Positions 1 through 14,500 of a stretch of DNA of 64,000 bases are shown in pieces. The translations under genes and the position numbers were made by a program. The first letter of the stretch is position 1. Every line of letters begins with the position of its first letter. The notes under the pieces are model-generated. The model searched no databases and was not told where the DNA came from. It was given only the letters and a program-made list of their open reading frames with translations. The stretch is from Polyodon spathula (Eukaryota; Chordata; Actinopteri; Acipenseriformes; Polyodontidae): contig NC_054538.1 in the NCBI RefSeq assembly GCF_017654505.1, positions 18,671,912-18,735,911 of the forward strand. Reading direction: 5' to 3'.

Positions 1-3000
1 CTGAACTGCAGACTACAAAATTGTCAGCAGGTGTTCAGGTTTGGATTGGAGTGCATTCATAGAATGTTTAAGTTAAGATTTCATTTTCCCTGCCAGCATC
101 ATGTCTGCAGGTAGCCAGTGCCACTGTTTTTACATTTTTACACTAAATAAGAACCAATATTTTAAAGTTATGTTTTCCACTCATTGTTTGGTCATGTTTT
201 CACACATGTTTTTCCATTGTTCTGGAACTGAATTGGAATCTGAAATACTCAAGCTAGGGTAACAGGTAATTACCAAAAAATGAATTATTAATTCTAATAA
301 AAAAAAAATAATGTGTTACGTATATAAAACCATTGTTTTTATGTATAATTTAATTAGCCTGTGTAACAGACTAAAATGCATAATGCTGGCCTCACATAAA
401 TCCAGTATCTTATATAAATTATTACATTTGTGTTTGCTATTTTCAATTTATTTATCCTTATTTTTACCTTGAATTAGTCCAGAAATAATGTAGTTGTCAA
501 ATTGGTGCCAGGTTCAAAATGCAAATTAATTATTTGCACATTCATATGCATTCTGCAACAATAACATAAAATATCCAATGATGCATAAACAAAACCTTCA
601 AAGTAAATAGAGCAACACAAAGGAAGCCATCCAAAATTGACATGCAACTGAATTATAAAAACTATTTCAAAAACTATTTTCATAAAAACAGGTCATCCTG
701 AAAGAAGGTGTTAGATTCTTTTGAACATACTGATTTGCATTTCAATTATTAATGAGGTACAAATGTAATTTGAGACATTTTCCTGTCAGAAATCATGACA
801 GCATGAGCTGATTAATTCATCTGAATTGGCAGGTTGCGGTAAATAGTGTGTGTATGGGAATGTACGCTTAGCAGGAATGGAGTTAAATCCCCAAGTGTGG
901 ACATTCCTCAATTCGATAATGTATGCTAATTGTGGAGTGGCCACATATATACAAATATCCAGAAATCCTTTGTTTGTTGGAGGGAGTTAGGTGAGTGTTT
1001 TGGATCTGTGTTTTTGTGCATTATTTTGACTACGTATAGAGAGGGCGAGTACCCAGCATGCATCCAGTTAGTCTTTTGTTTGAACCTTTATTTTGGCCAA
1101 CTTACAACAGAAGCGTAATTAACATTTTAAATCCAAAATGGGCCACAGCATGATGGTTCTAGTGTAAACCATTTACTGTAGACTCTTGAATAATTTTTTT
1201 TAACCATGCTTCACATAATTCATATAACAGTACTAGGGGACAGCTTGTCAAAATGAAGGTAAAAAAATAATAATAATAATAATAATTTTAAGAGGGAAGA
1301 TATAATCATGTTCATATAATAAACAGCTTGATAGGTTAAGAAAAATAAATCTGGTTCTACAATCATAACCTTTAAATATATTAGCATTGCAGGGATTCAG
1401 CAGTCAAAGCAATCATAAATTTGAGCACCTTTTATGCCCAGTCTTCTCATTTTGTATGTGTTTCTGTTTCTTGTAACTCCCCTCTGACATAAAAGTAATG
1501 ACATCTCCCTCTAGGGGCCGACAAAGCTCATTACCCAGTCTTGGAGGTCAGGCTGCACCGGGTCTCATCTTCTCGAGAGCTCAGAGAGGGGATATACGTC
1601 CTGATCTATTGTTGATGTAAAAAAACAATGGATTCTAGTACCACTCTGCAGTAACTCTCTGAGGTTCTGTTTTTTTGTTTGTTTGTTTTTTTGTTTTTTT
1701 TTACTGGTACCAAAATCTGACATCCATTGACTGTGAAACAATAAGGATTGCAGCCAAAATCGGAATACTGTGCAGTGCTGGCCCTTGTATAACCTACAGC
1801 CAGTATGTTTGTACAAGTTTCTGAATTTACAAAGGAAAAAGCTTGTGAAATTGCAATTATTACCTAATTGTTATCTTACGCTCTGACACCTTACAATAGA
1901 TTCAAAGTGACAGCCATAGCAAATGAAAGCAGTGACTATTCTAATCTCTGAAAAACAACACAAATCAAATACATCATTTTAAATTACCTAATGTATTATC
2001 AGTGGAATTGTGTGAGCAGTTTGGTATTTGCAGCTATCATACCCTATCCCAATCCCAGTCTACACTACCCTATTCTTATAATGTTTCAAAACGTTGTGCA
2101 TGACAGTGCAATGCTGTCACAAAGACAGCTATAGTGGGTGACTTCAGACCAGAACCAGGAACCACCACAGAATGCAACCGGTGGATCCACAGGCAATGCA
2201 GAGCGGCAGGCAACCCCAGGCGATGCAGATGCAATGTGCAGTTTAACAATCAAACAGACATAAAATAAAAGGTTAAACAAAAAAGCATCACACGGCACTT
2301 GAGGCCAAAATAAACAAACAAACAAAACAGATTAACACGACACAAAACAGACACTAACAAACAACGGATGAACAGACAAACACGGTGAGTTTAAATCAAT
2401 TATTTATTTTACGTTTTTTACTTTCTCCTCACCACACCCGTTCTCCACTCACCGAACACACAACCCCGAGTGAATGAAAACATGCTGCTTTTATGCAGCT
2501 GTACCAAGACTCGATTGCTAATCAATCATTCAGTTGGAGTCTCGGTACAACTACACGTGAATTAATAAAGTGCAATTCCCCGTGCTCACATATTATTACT
2601 TTTTACCTGCAAGTGAAGTGCTGTGCAATCCTGGTGCCTAAATACAAATATACATTTTAAACCACTCATGTTACACAGACCCATTTACATCCTGTGTACC
2701 AATGACTATACACCAACATTAACACACTACATGTAACATACAACACAAATAAATAGCCCAGGGACGGGGCACTTTGCCACAAATGCATAAAGATATTGTT
2801 TAAATACCAGGTATTTTCAATTAAATACATCAAAGATACTCAATTCGGCATTATTAAATATTAAGATTTTTAACTAGTTAGCAATAACATTCCTTGTGGT
2901 AACACAATTTATAAGTATGATGTTAATTTACATAAAACATGAAGGATTTTAATAAAAATGAAATATTAAAAATTGTTGTGAGGTAATTTAGAAGTATGAT

Positions 3001-4257
3001 TCATGTAATACGGGCAATTTATGTTCCTTCAGCTGCTTTTTAATTTCAAAACTCTTTTTCTTGTAAATATGTATTGAATTAATTATATTGAGTAACTTTA
3101 ATATATTATACTACGGAAGTTTAAGCCAGTGCTACTCAGCTCTGATTAAATGCTTAAAATGCACGATGTACCGCAAAACATAATGTCAGGCTTCAAAGAC
3201 CCAGATTAGTGTAGCAGCCAGTGTTGTGTCATGCACTGCTGTTAAGGATTCTGTACTGTTCCCTAGCAGTGAGATGAGTTGAGGTTAAAAGCTCTTACTC
3301 TACGAATGCAGACAAGCCTGGCTATTTTGCATCGTGGTAAAGACCCTCACTTGCGGTGCGTCAAGTAGCCAGTTGGTGCCCAGTTACATTAACACTGATC
3401 CACCATGTTCATTTAGCTAGGGTAATCCAAGTTGAGTGCTGATCATGGGGTCTGTGAAACCATCAAACAGTCATAAAAGGGTTTGACCAATAATAAGAAA
3501 CAATAACAGTTTATTACAATAACTGTTTATGATACATTCTATATATATATGACAAATAAGCAGGGATCAGTTAGAAATAGTGGGGTTTCTAATATTAGAA
3601 GAATCGCATTGGACTATATAACTGTAGTCTGGTTCCCTACCACACAAAGAAAAGAGACAGCACGCTTGAGTAATAAACAAAAGGACTGTTTTATTTTTAC
3701 ACACCAAAAGACAAAGGGCCAAATATTCAACGGTCTTGCAAATTTTCTCATCTTTCTCGCAACTCTGCTTGCGTTGCTAATGTTTTGAGTGAAATCTAAG
3801 AGAGTTGCAAAGAGACTGCATATTACAGCGCTGCGGAAATTAATAAATTAACATAAATTATCACAGGAAATGAACCGCAACTCGCAACTTTTTGCAAAAT
3901 TAAGACGCATTATTTGGGCTTGACAAGGCATAGTCCCAGAACCTCTTCAGCTATGAAAATTAAAAATGTAATTAAATGTTTTGCTATCAAATGCGTTTTC
4001 TTACAATTCACAACATAGCTGTATCCATTCTGCAAGTTCTTGCATGCACTAAACAGAGGCAGTCCACTGCCAGTGACATTTAATTACATTACCATTTACG
4101 TGCCATACATTTTTCACATTTTGTTGGCACCTGAACGTACTCCACAACGCTTTCAAATTAGACTTTACATGTAGAATCTACACAAACTGCTCCACATTGA
4201 TAAAGTAAAAAAATGCATATAGAATATAAATAAGTAAGATTTACAGAGAAAAACAGA
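1..4257. other. AT-rich DNA without a recognisable gene
   Basis: No ORF here has a familiar motif. Minor items are (TAA)n at 1267-1287 and a hairpin at 2502-2549 (GTACCAAGACTC / GAGTCTCGGTAC). The region 2080-2780 has the look of an old interspersed repeat but I cannot classify it. Confidence 0.5.
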
Positions 4258-5592
4258 TAAATATCAGTTGCATAAGTATTCAACCCCTTAGCTACTGCAG
4301 CCCTAAATCAGCTCAGGTGCAAATGATTTGTTTGAAAGGTCACAAAATTAGTAAAATGGTTTCAGCATTTGTGTATTCAAAGTGGTTTAACTTCTAGATA
4401 ATTTCCTTCAGGTACGTAAAGACTTTCAAGCTTCAGCTCACATAATGACCCAACAAAGCAACCATGAAGTCCAATCAGCTTTTGAAACAAGTCAGGGATA
4501 AAATAGTAGAGGCACACAGCAGGAGAAGAACATTTCAAAGGTGCTGATTATCCCTCTCAGCACAGTAAAGTCCATCATTGAGAAGTGGCAGATGCATCAT
4601 ACCGCCCAGACACTACCCAGATCAGATCCCTCTCCCAAAGGAAACTGGTTTGTGATGTCACTCTGAAGCCAACAGTGGCCTTGAGAGATCTGCAAAGTAC
4701 TGTGTCTGAGATGGAAGTCATTGTTCACACATTATCAATAAGCCAGTCCCTACACAAAGCTGGCCTGTATGGACGGGTGGCAAGAATGTAGCCATTACTC
4801 AAAAAGCCTCATCTTAAAGCACGTATGGAGTTTGTGAAAAAAAGGTGTAGCTGATACTGTAGACATGTTGAAAAAGGTTTTGTGGTCAGACGAGACAAAA
4901 ACTGAAATTCTAAGCGTTACGTCTGGTGCAATCCCAACACTGCACATCACGCAGTCAACACCATCCCAACTGTCAAGCATAGTGGTGGCAGCATCATATG
5001 AGAGAGGGTAGAATGGATGATGCAAAGTATAGGCGAATCCTTGAGGAAAACCTGCTTGAGTCAGCCAAGACTCTGAAACTGGGGAGGAAATTTACATTTC
5101 AGCAGGACAATGACCCGAAGCACAAAGACAAAGCCACAGTGGAGTTGCTGAACAAGAAGAGAAATAATGTTCTTGAGTGGCCCTGTCAAAGTCCTGACTT
5201 GAATCCAATCGAAAAATTTATGGCGAGACTTGAAGATTGCAGTCCATCGACGATCCCCAACAAACTTATCAGAACTGGAGCAATTTTTCAGTGAAGAATG
5301 GGCAAAAACTTCACCATCCTACTGTATAAAGCTAGTAGAGACCTAGCCAAAAAGACTCATAGCACTAATTGCTGCAAAAGGTGCTTCTACAAAGTACTGA
5401 CTTAAGGGGCTGAATACTTATGCAACCAGTACATTTCATTTTGTACATTTTCTTTGCAAGTTTTGCTGACATTTAACCTCCTCCTCATATAACAGTGTTC
5501 AGTTTAACCACTACAGCTTTCAATAAAAAAAGTTAGTTTGAAAATCTGTGCACAAAATTGGTAGGGGGTGAATACTTCTGCAAATATTGCTA
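4258..5592 (+). mobile_element. Tc1/mariner-like transposon, decayed
   Basis: Inverted ends are GTTGCATAAGTATTCAACCC (4267 on) and the matching GGGGGTGAATACTTCTGC (5564 on). An inner copy of the right-end motif (GGGGCTGAATACTTATGCAA) lies near 5407. The inside carries a broken transposase. The outer limits are approximate, set at the nearest TA. Confidence 0.8.
4464..5330 (+). pseudogene. Tc1-like transposase, broken by stops and frameshifts
   Basis: The reading starts MKSNQLLKQVRDKIVEAHS, typical of the N-terminal helix-turn-helix part of Tc1 transposases. The catalytic domain follows in several frames: LWSDETK (first Asp, near 4880), QQDNDPKH (second Asp, near 5103) and SPDLNPIE (third acidic residue, near 5192). 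The longest open piece is 4998-5294. The DDE residues are still visible but stops and frame changes separate them, so the copy cannot make an intact enzyme. Confidence 0.85.
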
Positions 5593-6008
5593 TAAGGCTC
5601 TCAAACATAACGTATATAACCCTCCTACAGCAATTCCCTATACTAGTGATTCATGCAATATTTCTACAGTAAATACAGTACCAGTGTTGTTCAAACTGTA
5701 AATGACTTCTCAGTCTAACTTCCATTTCTGTCTCTCCCTTCTGATACAGTATCTGAACTGAAGAAAAGCTGCGCTGGCACTTTTTATAACTAAATAAATA
5801 TTAGGCCTATTACGTGATTATCTTTCCTAATGTATTTATTTTTTTGCAGACTTCTGGGAAATTGAGTTTTTATTCTCTGTTCTCTGGCTGCTATTAACAA
5901 ACATTCTAGTACATATTTTCTGATGGGGAAAGAACGTATCAGTAAACCTACATTTCTGATTCCTTTTCCTTACATCATCCCCCTTTCATGTAGTAGGGCA
6001 CTAGTAGA

Positions 6009-6031
6009 GATATATATATATATATATATAT
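6009..6031. repeat. (AT)n microsatellite
   Basis: About 11 AT dinucleotides. Confidence 0.9.
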
Positions 6032-6546
6032 CTATAATGTGGTGTGTAAGGGTGAAACCCAGTGGTCTGTCAGTCTAGTTTTGCCCAGGTCAATCTAGTT
6101 TCACAAAGGGCTTCTGGGCAAATACCGAAGTTACCACTTTTTTTCGGCACTTGTCCGCATCCAATCTAGATTGGTCAAGAACTTGAAAAAGACGACCTGT
6201 TTTTTCAAGTTTAAACTGAATTTCAGGAATGGACAAAAAAAGTCAAAATGACTTAAAGCCGGATCGGGCCGATACGAAGGTGTAGCGCGCCCCTTGCAGT
6301 TGATTGCCCATGCCATTGATTTGGGCGAGTCTAGTTTTGTCCAACGCTTCAACATTGGTGCTGATCCAATCTAGTTTTGCCTATGCCCCTGTCAGCTTCC
6401 AAATGTGTGCTGGTGAACCTGTCTTGCCTCCACTTCTGACAACAATGTAGAGACTGTTCTGGTTTTCCAGCGGCGGTGCAGAAAAGGCAGGACACTAGGG
6501 CTCTTTTTTTAGCGCTCTCTCCCAAAAGCAGGCAAACTTGCCACAC

Positions 6547-6549
<3 letters not shown>

Positions 6550-6595
<46 letters not shown>
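6550..6595. repeat. (AG)n microsatellite
   Basis: Twenty-three AG dinucleotides. The RE and LS runs in overlapping ORFs come from it. Confidence 0.97.
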
Positions 6596-6599
<4 letters not shown>

Positions 6600-8149
6600 A
6601 TAAAGTGCAGGCAAACTCACCACACACACAAAACAGAGAGAGAAATTATATGTTAACTGTTAGTGTTCAAATCTTTTGTTTTGTCTTCATTAAAAGATAG
6701 TTAATATTGTGACAGGGTCAATAATGCTGTTATATTTCACTTATGTATTTGTCACTTGCATATTTTATTTTTATAATTGCACACTTTGATTTGATTAGTG
6801 CATGTTTTTTGTGTATTGTCGACTAGCACTTTGTGATTGATTTATCAGCTTCTCCACTGGGTACCGACTAATTAAGTTATTGATAGCTTTACCCACCTGT
6901 ATATGGCGAACAGATAGATATCAAAATGGTGTGGAACAGATTTCACAGTACTGTGCATGCATTCAGATCTGTCACTTTCATTTTAATATATGTGTAGTCT
7001 GTAGTACATTACAATTTTTAGGAATTTGTGTAATGTACCTGCATTTTGAAGTGTATCAGACTGTTCATGTGAATTATTTTATTTTGGCTATGTTGAACCC
7101 CGTAACCAAGAGGATAACCAGAAATATAATACTTGAATTGCATCGGTACCAGCTGTTAAATGGTTTCAGTTTATGTGATCAAAAATGTTTCTGGGAATAA
7201 TGCCATTTGGTGCAAGTTGCTGTTTTATGATCTTACTGTTTTTGGAAAAGCATTTCATTCAGGCTCCTGGGTAAATATTCAATCAGAGAAACATAATATT
7301 TTCCTCAAAGGAGGAACAGCTGGTTTTGTTCTGGAACACAACACAAGTAAATAGTACAGCATTCAATTAAAAAAAAAGATCATATTTGCTGGTATATTTC
7401 CAAGAAATGAAAAGGAAAATCAAAAGGAAGGAAACGTGGTTTGCCTTGAATCTTTGACGTAAGAACAACAAAGTGCCTTTACTGAATTTCACATTATTTT
7501 AAATCCATAAAGAACTGTATGTGCAAAATAAAGGTACCAAATGTAACCTACGTTATCACAATTTATTTTTTTTAGTTACAGTAGGTTTTGGTAACAATAC
7601 AGTAAATAAGTTATCGGGCCTGTGATAGGGTGCTCGTGTCACGTGTGTGGGTAATCGCTGTTTAAGCAACATAGATAGACAATGGAGGTGGAGTTGAAAC
7701 ACCAGCACAGGTGCGCAGGATTTATTAGTACAAACATGAAAATTAACAAAGGGGTCATGTGACATTACAACCGATGGTAACGCACAGAGGACACATACAG
7801 CAAGCTGTACAAAAGGCAAAATAAAACACAGTACAAAAACTACAAATAAAAGGTACCAAACAGGACGAGCGCTAGCCTTATAAACAAGGGGTCCCGCTCC
7901 AGGAACCGGCTACACTACGTAACCCTCGCTATACATGGAAACTGGAGTGTCTCTCAGTGTTCTCTATGCTAAAATTCTCATGTTCCCTAAAAGCTTGTGT
8001 CCTCTGGAAGGTCAATACAATATCTATTTCATATGGCAATATTGTGAAAAACACAACATGCCACGAAAAAATCATTGATCTGAGGACTGTATTGTAGCAT
8101 ACTACCTGACTGATCCAAAGATCCTAAACTCATTTTTAACATTGCAAAT

Positions 8150-8500
8150 GTGCGCTAAAAGACAGATCGAGCAGAGGTGATGGCTCAATTATATCCATCT
8201 TCAGCAGGAGTACTTGGGGTTGCAAAACAGTGTCATAATAGCCATGAATACATTGTCCTGCACGCATCACTAAAGCTGCAGTAACTTTGTGTACTGCACC
8301 ACTTACAGCTGACTGGCTAATACCTGCAATTGCACCTACAGGCCTCTCAAAGGAATCAGTGTCAAAACAAGTTAGTGCAGTTGTGTTTTTTAATGCAACA
8401 GACAATGTGTTACAGCTTTCTGTATCTCTTTCCAGATCTGCCTGCAATAACTGGCAGATATCAGCTATAATGTGCCTATTAGTCAGAGGTTATGTCTGCA
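8150..8500 (-). pseudogene. PIF/Harbinger transposase N-terminal fragment
   Basis: In one minus frame the reading is LTNRHIIADICQLLQADLER, then later GAIAGISQSAVSGAVHKVTA followed by ALV. Harbinger transposases have the same arrangement: a conserved LER...LPV...AL block followed by GxxxGISQSxVSRxVxxVxxAL, the helix-turn-helix that binds the transposon ends. The catalytic DDE half is not present, and an in-frame TAA lies upstream near 8500. This is a truncated remnant. Confidence 0.65.
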
Positions 8501-11500
8501 TTCTCTGTCTGAAAGGCATTAAAATGCGAAAAGGCTCAGAAAACTATTTTGATATCTCTGTCTTTTCTCCCTTCAATGCAGGAACGCTATTGCATGTTCC
8601 ATTCTCTCTAAAAACAAACAAATACAAAATGAATAAATATTTGATTTATAAAATATAAATATATATGTATATATACTTACGCTTTATTTTTACGTTCCTC
8701 TTCTCTTGTTTTTCCACGTTTCACTTCCTTCTACCCCCGGTGCTGATGATTGTGCTCCGAATAAGCCTACCTGAGATGTCTCGCTCAAATAGCACACGCA
8801 GCACACAACGTCGGCTTTGCGCAGGATCAAAAATCACTTCACAACGAAATGTAAATCACGCCACATCTCAAAAGTTATGCCGACCACTGCCGCTACCGCT
8901 AACCCTCAAAGACGGCAGAAAGCATGGCTTCAAAATTGCACTTCAGCACAAAAACGTTTGCCCCAACTTTGAGCTTCAAAAATCGTGCCCAAATGACCTT
9001 TGCGCCAGCACCACTACTTTGCGACATCTCGGAAATTTGGCTCAAAGAGTACAATTATAAAAAAGTACATTATAAAATATGTTTTTTAATTGATGGAATG
9101 TGAACTTTAAATTGAATACAAAATGATTACAGAAATCCCAAATCTGGCCTGTGTTCTCAGTTATCATCTAACCACAATTGAATACGTTTGAATAGATCTG
9201 AATATGAGTGAAGACAGCAATTTCATCATTGCCAAAGACAAACCAAGGCACTAAAAGAGCAATACCATGCAGAGCAGAGACAGTAGGCTTAATATAAGCA
9301 TGTTAGAGAAAACTTGAAAACAATGAATTCAATAAATGAATTCCCATTCACATAAGCAATGAGGTTGTTCTGAATTACTGACATACCGACTAACAATAGT
9401 AGGCTACACTGGACTTGTCTGAAGGTGCATTAATACTAATTAACCAGATACTAGGATTCAATCCACAGACCTTGAGAGTTGAAATCCGTGACTTCACAAT
9501 GAGCTAAAGAAGGCAACTAGATGACAGCACACTGTTAAAACCCCAACTTTCTACCGTATACCTCTATGTTAGCATGCTGTCAAATGCTGAAGAGGTCAAG
9601 AAGTATCAGTAGTTTATGTCTTTGGCCGGGGGATAGATTTGAACCTCGCTGCAGTGTGAAAGATGATGTTCTTTCACATCATTACACTATTCATTTCTGG
9701 GAGATGGAAGGTGAGGGAGGTGAGGGAGAGAACTGTCTGTAGGTGGTCCAGTAATTTGAAGCAAGACACCTCAATTATTTATTTTTTTCACACTTTTTAT
9801 GGGAACAAATCCACTTTGTGACAAGTCTTCATCACTTCACAGAGACACGAGGTTATGGAACTTGTGCACTAGTGTAGCTTAAATTCATACTTATCCAAAG
9901 GAAAATAAAAACAATATTTTATTAATAAGCAAAGCAATTGTAGTAGATACATTTGTTTTAAATTCTTCATTACATAAAAAACTGAAAATAATAATAAACA
10001 ATGGACAATAAATACAGTACATAGATTAATAAACTCAGAAATCGGGGGAAACATCACCTATATTTGAATTGAAAGTAAGTGACCAAAGTAGAATATTTCT
10101 TCTTTGCCTTCATTCTTTGCCTTAAGATTTATGGCGGTGTCATATTTACAGTATATTAGAGCTGCTTAGTCTCAAAGCAAGTTCTTAAATGTCAGCTAGA
10201 ATTGGGCATAATGATTTTGTTTATTTATCAAGCAACGGATGCCTTTATATAAAATACCATTTACATACAGCCTTTACAGTACTAATCATTATATTAGCAT
10301 TTACCGCTTGACATCTACATTATCAAATATTTCTGATAGAATAATCTATTCCCTTCCTGAAATGCAAATGCAGTATTAAACCAAATGCATGATGGAATCT
10401 GTAATTTTCGCCCTAGCAGACTGTCAGCATAAACGGCATATGACTAAAAATAAAGAGATAAATATGAATGTTCATTTTATTCATAAGCAACTCTGCATAC
10501 ATTAGCTTAAAATGGGTAATGACTTTGACTGTTGGCATTTCTAAAATTCCTATACATTTTGCACGCATCATCGAAAGTTTATTTTAGCAAATTAATAAAT
10601 AATATCAGATATGAGCAATCAGCCAGTGACATTCTTCTGTGGTGAAGTATGTACATTAAAACAAGTTTCAACACACATGAATTCTCAGGATCTCGACTTC
10701 AGTGTTATTTTAAGAACACAAGAAAAACGATCTTGACATTTCAAAACTTTATTTTAAGATGCAGTGATCTCGATATAACAATTTTATTTTCAGCCAAAAG
10801 TATATAATATAAAGGAGGTATTGCATCTCAACAAGGGGTTTATCCAAGGAAAGAGAGGAATGGGAACAAGCTGGGTTGATGGGGACGTATGATCAATATG
10901 CTTACAATCAACAGTTTAACTAATCTTTAAACCACCCAATAGCTTAAAAAATTGTACATCCATGGCCAGATTCAGGCTCACTGTAGCTTACCAATGTATT
11001 TTCTTCAGCCTTGAGAACTGTAAACAATCTGGCACTTTTCAAGAATAATACATGTATCGAGTGTCAATAAAATCTGTCTAAAAAAAAAAAAGGAAATAAC
11101 TCTTTAGTGATGCGACCTTTCGATAAGATGGAAAACCAGATCCAAATTTGCTTTGCAGATGCCAGACACTGACTATTAAATAAATGCACAAGGTTAATAC
11201 TGATGTCACATATAAATATTTAAACACAAGTGACAAGAATTTAGTGATGCAAAGATGATGCATATGGAAGATAGATGGCTTGGGTTATTATGGCTAGCTG
11301 ACTTGTGACACTGAAACGATTAATGTCGGCTGCCATTGGTATGTATTTCTCCTTCAGGCATCTATTTATATTAAGGTTTTGTGGATAAGTTGAGGTTCCT
11401 ATTTATGTCCAGTGGTTATTATGTTTTATAATATTGTTCAAAGGAGCATTATGTACCAGTTAGTGACAGCAGTGTGGCTATCCTTTCTCATGCGTTCATT

Positions 11501-14500
11501 GATTTTGTAAAACAACAAAATCAAGATGGCAATTTGTATCAGTTGTTAATATTGTGTCCATTAAATATATGCCAGTTTTAGCTGGTACTATGTCAGCGAT
11601 ATATACTGTAGAATCTGCTGTGTTTGCCAGCAAACTCTGATTGTTAAATAAAGGTTAACGGTGGTTTGTAGTGGTGGGAATTGGATCCTGTATTATGGTT
11701 ATCATTTTCCACCTAAATGGGAAATTCAGACTGCAAATGAGTATTTATTTCAGTTGGCAATATGTATTTTACTCATGTTTTCCTGGTTTTCCATACACAG
11801 TTTTAAATTATCATGCATTTTAAAATAGGTCCCAGCAGACTTTACCAGCAGCTTTAACTGAGGATAACAATCTCTAGGAAAGTTTACAAAAAATTAACCA
11901 GAAATAGAACAAATGTGAAATTACCCCAGTATAGCCCTATGAGTCTAATTGCCGTTATACTGCGATACATTTCCAGAAATTCAGCAAAGCGGTGGTTCAG
12001 GCAGGGAACGCACTTTTAAGCTAGATAAATCATAAACGTCAAGCACATTAGGCACCTCCAATACCCAGATCATGCGTCAGTCCAATGGTTAGTATCTCAT
12101 TCGTTATCCGATAAGCAAAGCGGCCAACGACCAGCTAGAAAGGATTTTATATCTTACCTCAATCCATTTGTCCCTGATGGGTGTTAGAGTGCATCTTCTG
12201 CCCACCTCCTTCAAAAACACCTGTAAAGATGGTACCCTGGCTGATAGTGACAACTGTGATCAAACTGTGATTTCATATTATAGGTGCTCAGAAAAAACCT
12301 GACCTTAATGTGGCCCATGATTATGAAGCCAGATGGCAACCAAGTGTATATTTGCATCAAACGTACCAGTGCAACTAATAATTGATCCTTTTAAAGATGA
12401 AATAAATTCTAATTATTTGCATTTTTCTCAAAACTGTAGACCAGTAGCAGGTCTTGGAAAGATAACTCTACTCAAAACTGCTGACTGCTGTTGTGGTATA
12501 AAAAACGTAACACCAATCAAAACTGCAAAGTTGTAAACTAATGTTATTAATAATCCCATTTATTTCCAACAAAACATTTCATTATTTTATCTCAACAAAG
12601 CTTCCAACAAAGTGTAAAGTATTGTGGTCAAGTGGCTATTGCAAGTAGCAGGAAACAGTCACAAGTCAAAATTAAAATGCCAAAAGTGAGCTTTTATTGA
12701 GGTCACAGGTGAACATTGGCAGTACAAAACACTAATAATTTAACAAAACCAATCCACACGACTGTATTTAACACAGATATTTTTTATTTATTTATTTAAT
12801 AAACAGCTACTCAGTCACTCCAGCCTCACTGCAGTCTTAAATCTAGTGCCCTAAAATGAGCTCTACACATGTACTTATACTTATGTTAGGGTAATTTCCC
12901 TTTTTTAAAACATTATATACCCACTCTCAACAGTTAAGCATACTATAGTTAAAACCCAGCTAAAGGATATATATTCCCTCCCACATTCACTATTATTAAG
13001 CGCGCTCACAGTTATAATAAAGCCTGACGCCAACGCACGCACTCCCCAAGATGGCTGCGTCCAGAGCTACACCAGCTTGTCATTATGTTTGCATTTATTC
13101 AAAACATGAAATGCATTTTTAAAACATTAACAAGCACTTTCACTTCTCTTCCTTAACTAAAAGAAAGTCTGAGCTTTAAAATAAACTGATCCCCTATTCA
13201 TGACAGCCTTCCTCCAACCCATGTCAAGGACTTGGTTTTCCTCCCATCTGAAATTACTGTTACAAAACCCCTATTTATTATGTGGGGCTAATTACTTTAA
13301 TTTGTTTAATAATTAATTTAAATAATTAATTGATTAATTACAATAGTTCAAATTAATGTGCGTTAATCAACTTGAATGAATAATATATGACCATTATCAT
13401 ATTAGATCACCGACTAAATAAAGACAATCTATTAGTTATCTGTTAAATAATCTGAATATTCATTCACGTTAATTAAGACCTCATCATAATAATTTTATTT
13501 AATGACGTGTATGAGATCGAGGAATTACAGTGAACACACAAAACACCCTCAACCACAACAAGGTATGTTAAAATATCATATCAGTTTACTAGATAGCAAT
13601 GCTAATGGTACAGAAAGGAAACTTAAAAAATTGTTACGAGGTAACAGTTTACATACACACCAGTGCAGCACAAATAAACACTTATTCCTTGAATGTCTAT
13701 GCTTCTATATATGATGTTTCTCAATAATGCATTTAACCTACATACAGTACAAGTGGAATCCTATTGCTTTCCTGACATCCAGTATAGGTTCAACATTTCA
13801 TTCTAACACAGTACATTGACTCCTCCGTCTCAATCTCAGTACAGGCTGCACGGATCTGCTAGCAGGTGATGATGTCACTCTGCTGGCAGTCCTCTCAGCT
13901 CAGCTACACGGACTGGCCCTGTGTCTACCGCTCACACGCAATATGACTCTAGTTAAACCCAAGCATTTATCATTTAAATACAAAACAAAACTTTGTCAAT
14001 TACAATTCTTCTAATGACGTATTAGTTACTTTTCAAAAGGTTCAAACTCTGAGGTTTTTCATACACGTGTTAAAAGCACAATTTAAGATAACTTTCATCA
14101 GTTTCTATGTGTTGTAATTACAATTAATTACTCTAGTTCCACAAGGGAAAGGTCATGGAATTATACTCAAGTTGGGGCTCCTTTATCTTCAAAACCCAAG
14201 TAGGGGTTTCACACACAGCCTGTGTGTTTTCTTCTTTCCTCGAGTGCTTTGCCTCAAAGGCAGACACAGTCTCGTTATGCTGTGGTTACAACTGGAAACA
14301 GAAGCTTATATCCGAGCCGGGAATGGTTCTTTTAGACGCATAGATATATTGACTCGCAGACGTCTCTTTTTCCTATCAGCAGAAGTCCTCAACACAGAGC
14401 TTTCTTTGATGTTCATTTATTGCAGGGTACACAATCTTCTTGCAGTCAAGAGGTATAAAGCTTAATGCTATCTTCTCTTTTCAAGCCATGTTAGACTCAG

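Larger units (their letters stand above)
5593..8149. other. No recognisable gene; a motif cluster and unclassified repeat-like DNA
   Basis: Holds the TCTAGTTTTG motif cluster (6070-6385, see findings) and a GC-richer stretch at 7615-7915 that looks repeat-derived but has no diagnostic motif. ORFs here are short and unlike known proteins. Confidence 0.4.

Noticed and set aside
2502..2549. Short hairpin GTACCAAGACTC / GAGTCTCGGTAC
   Set aside because: Stem of 12 bases only and no further structure; not enough to call a functional element.
9620..9650. tRNA T-arm-like motifs (also near 17345, 20130 and 51075)
   Set aside because: Each has only a B-box-like stretch, without a foldable cloverleaf or clear A box; at most old SINE traces, not tRNA genes.
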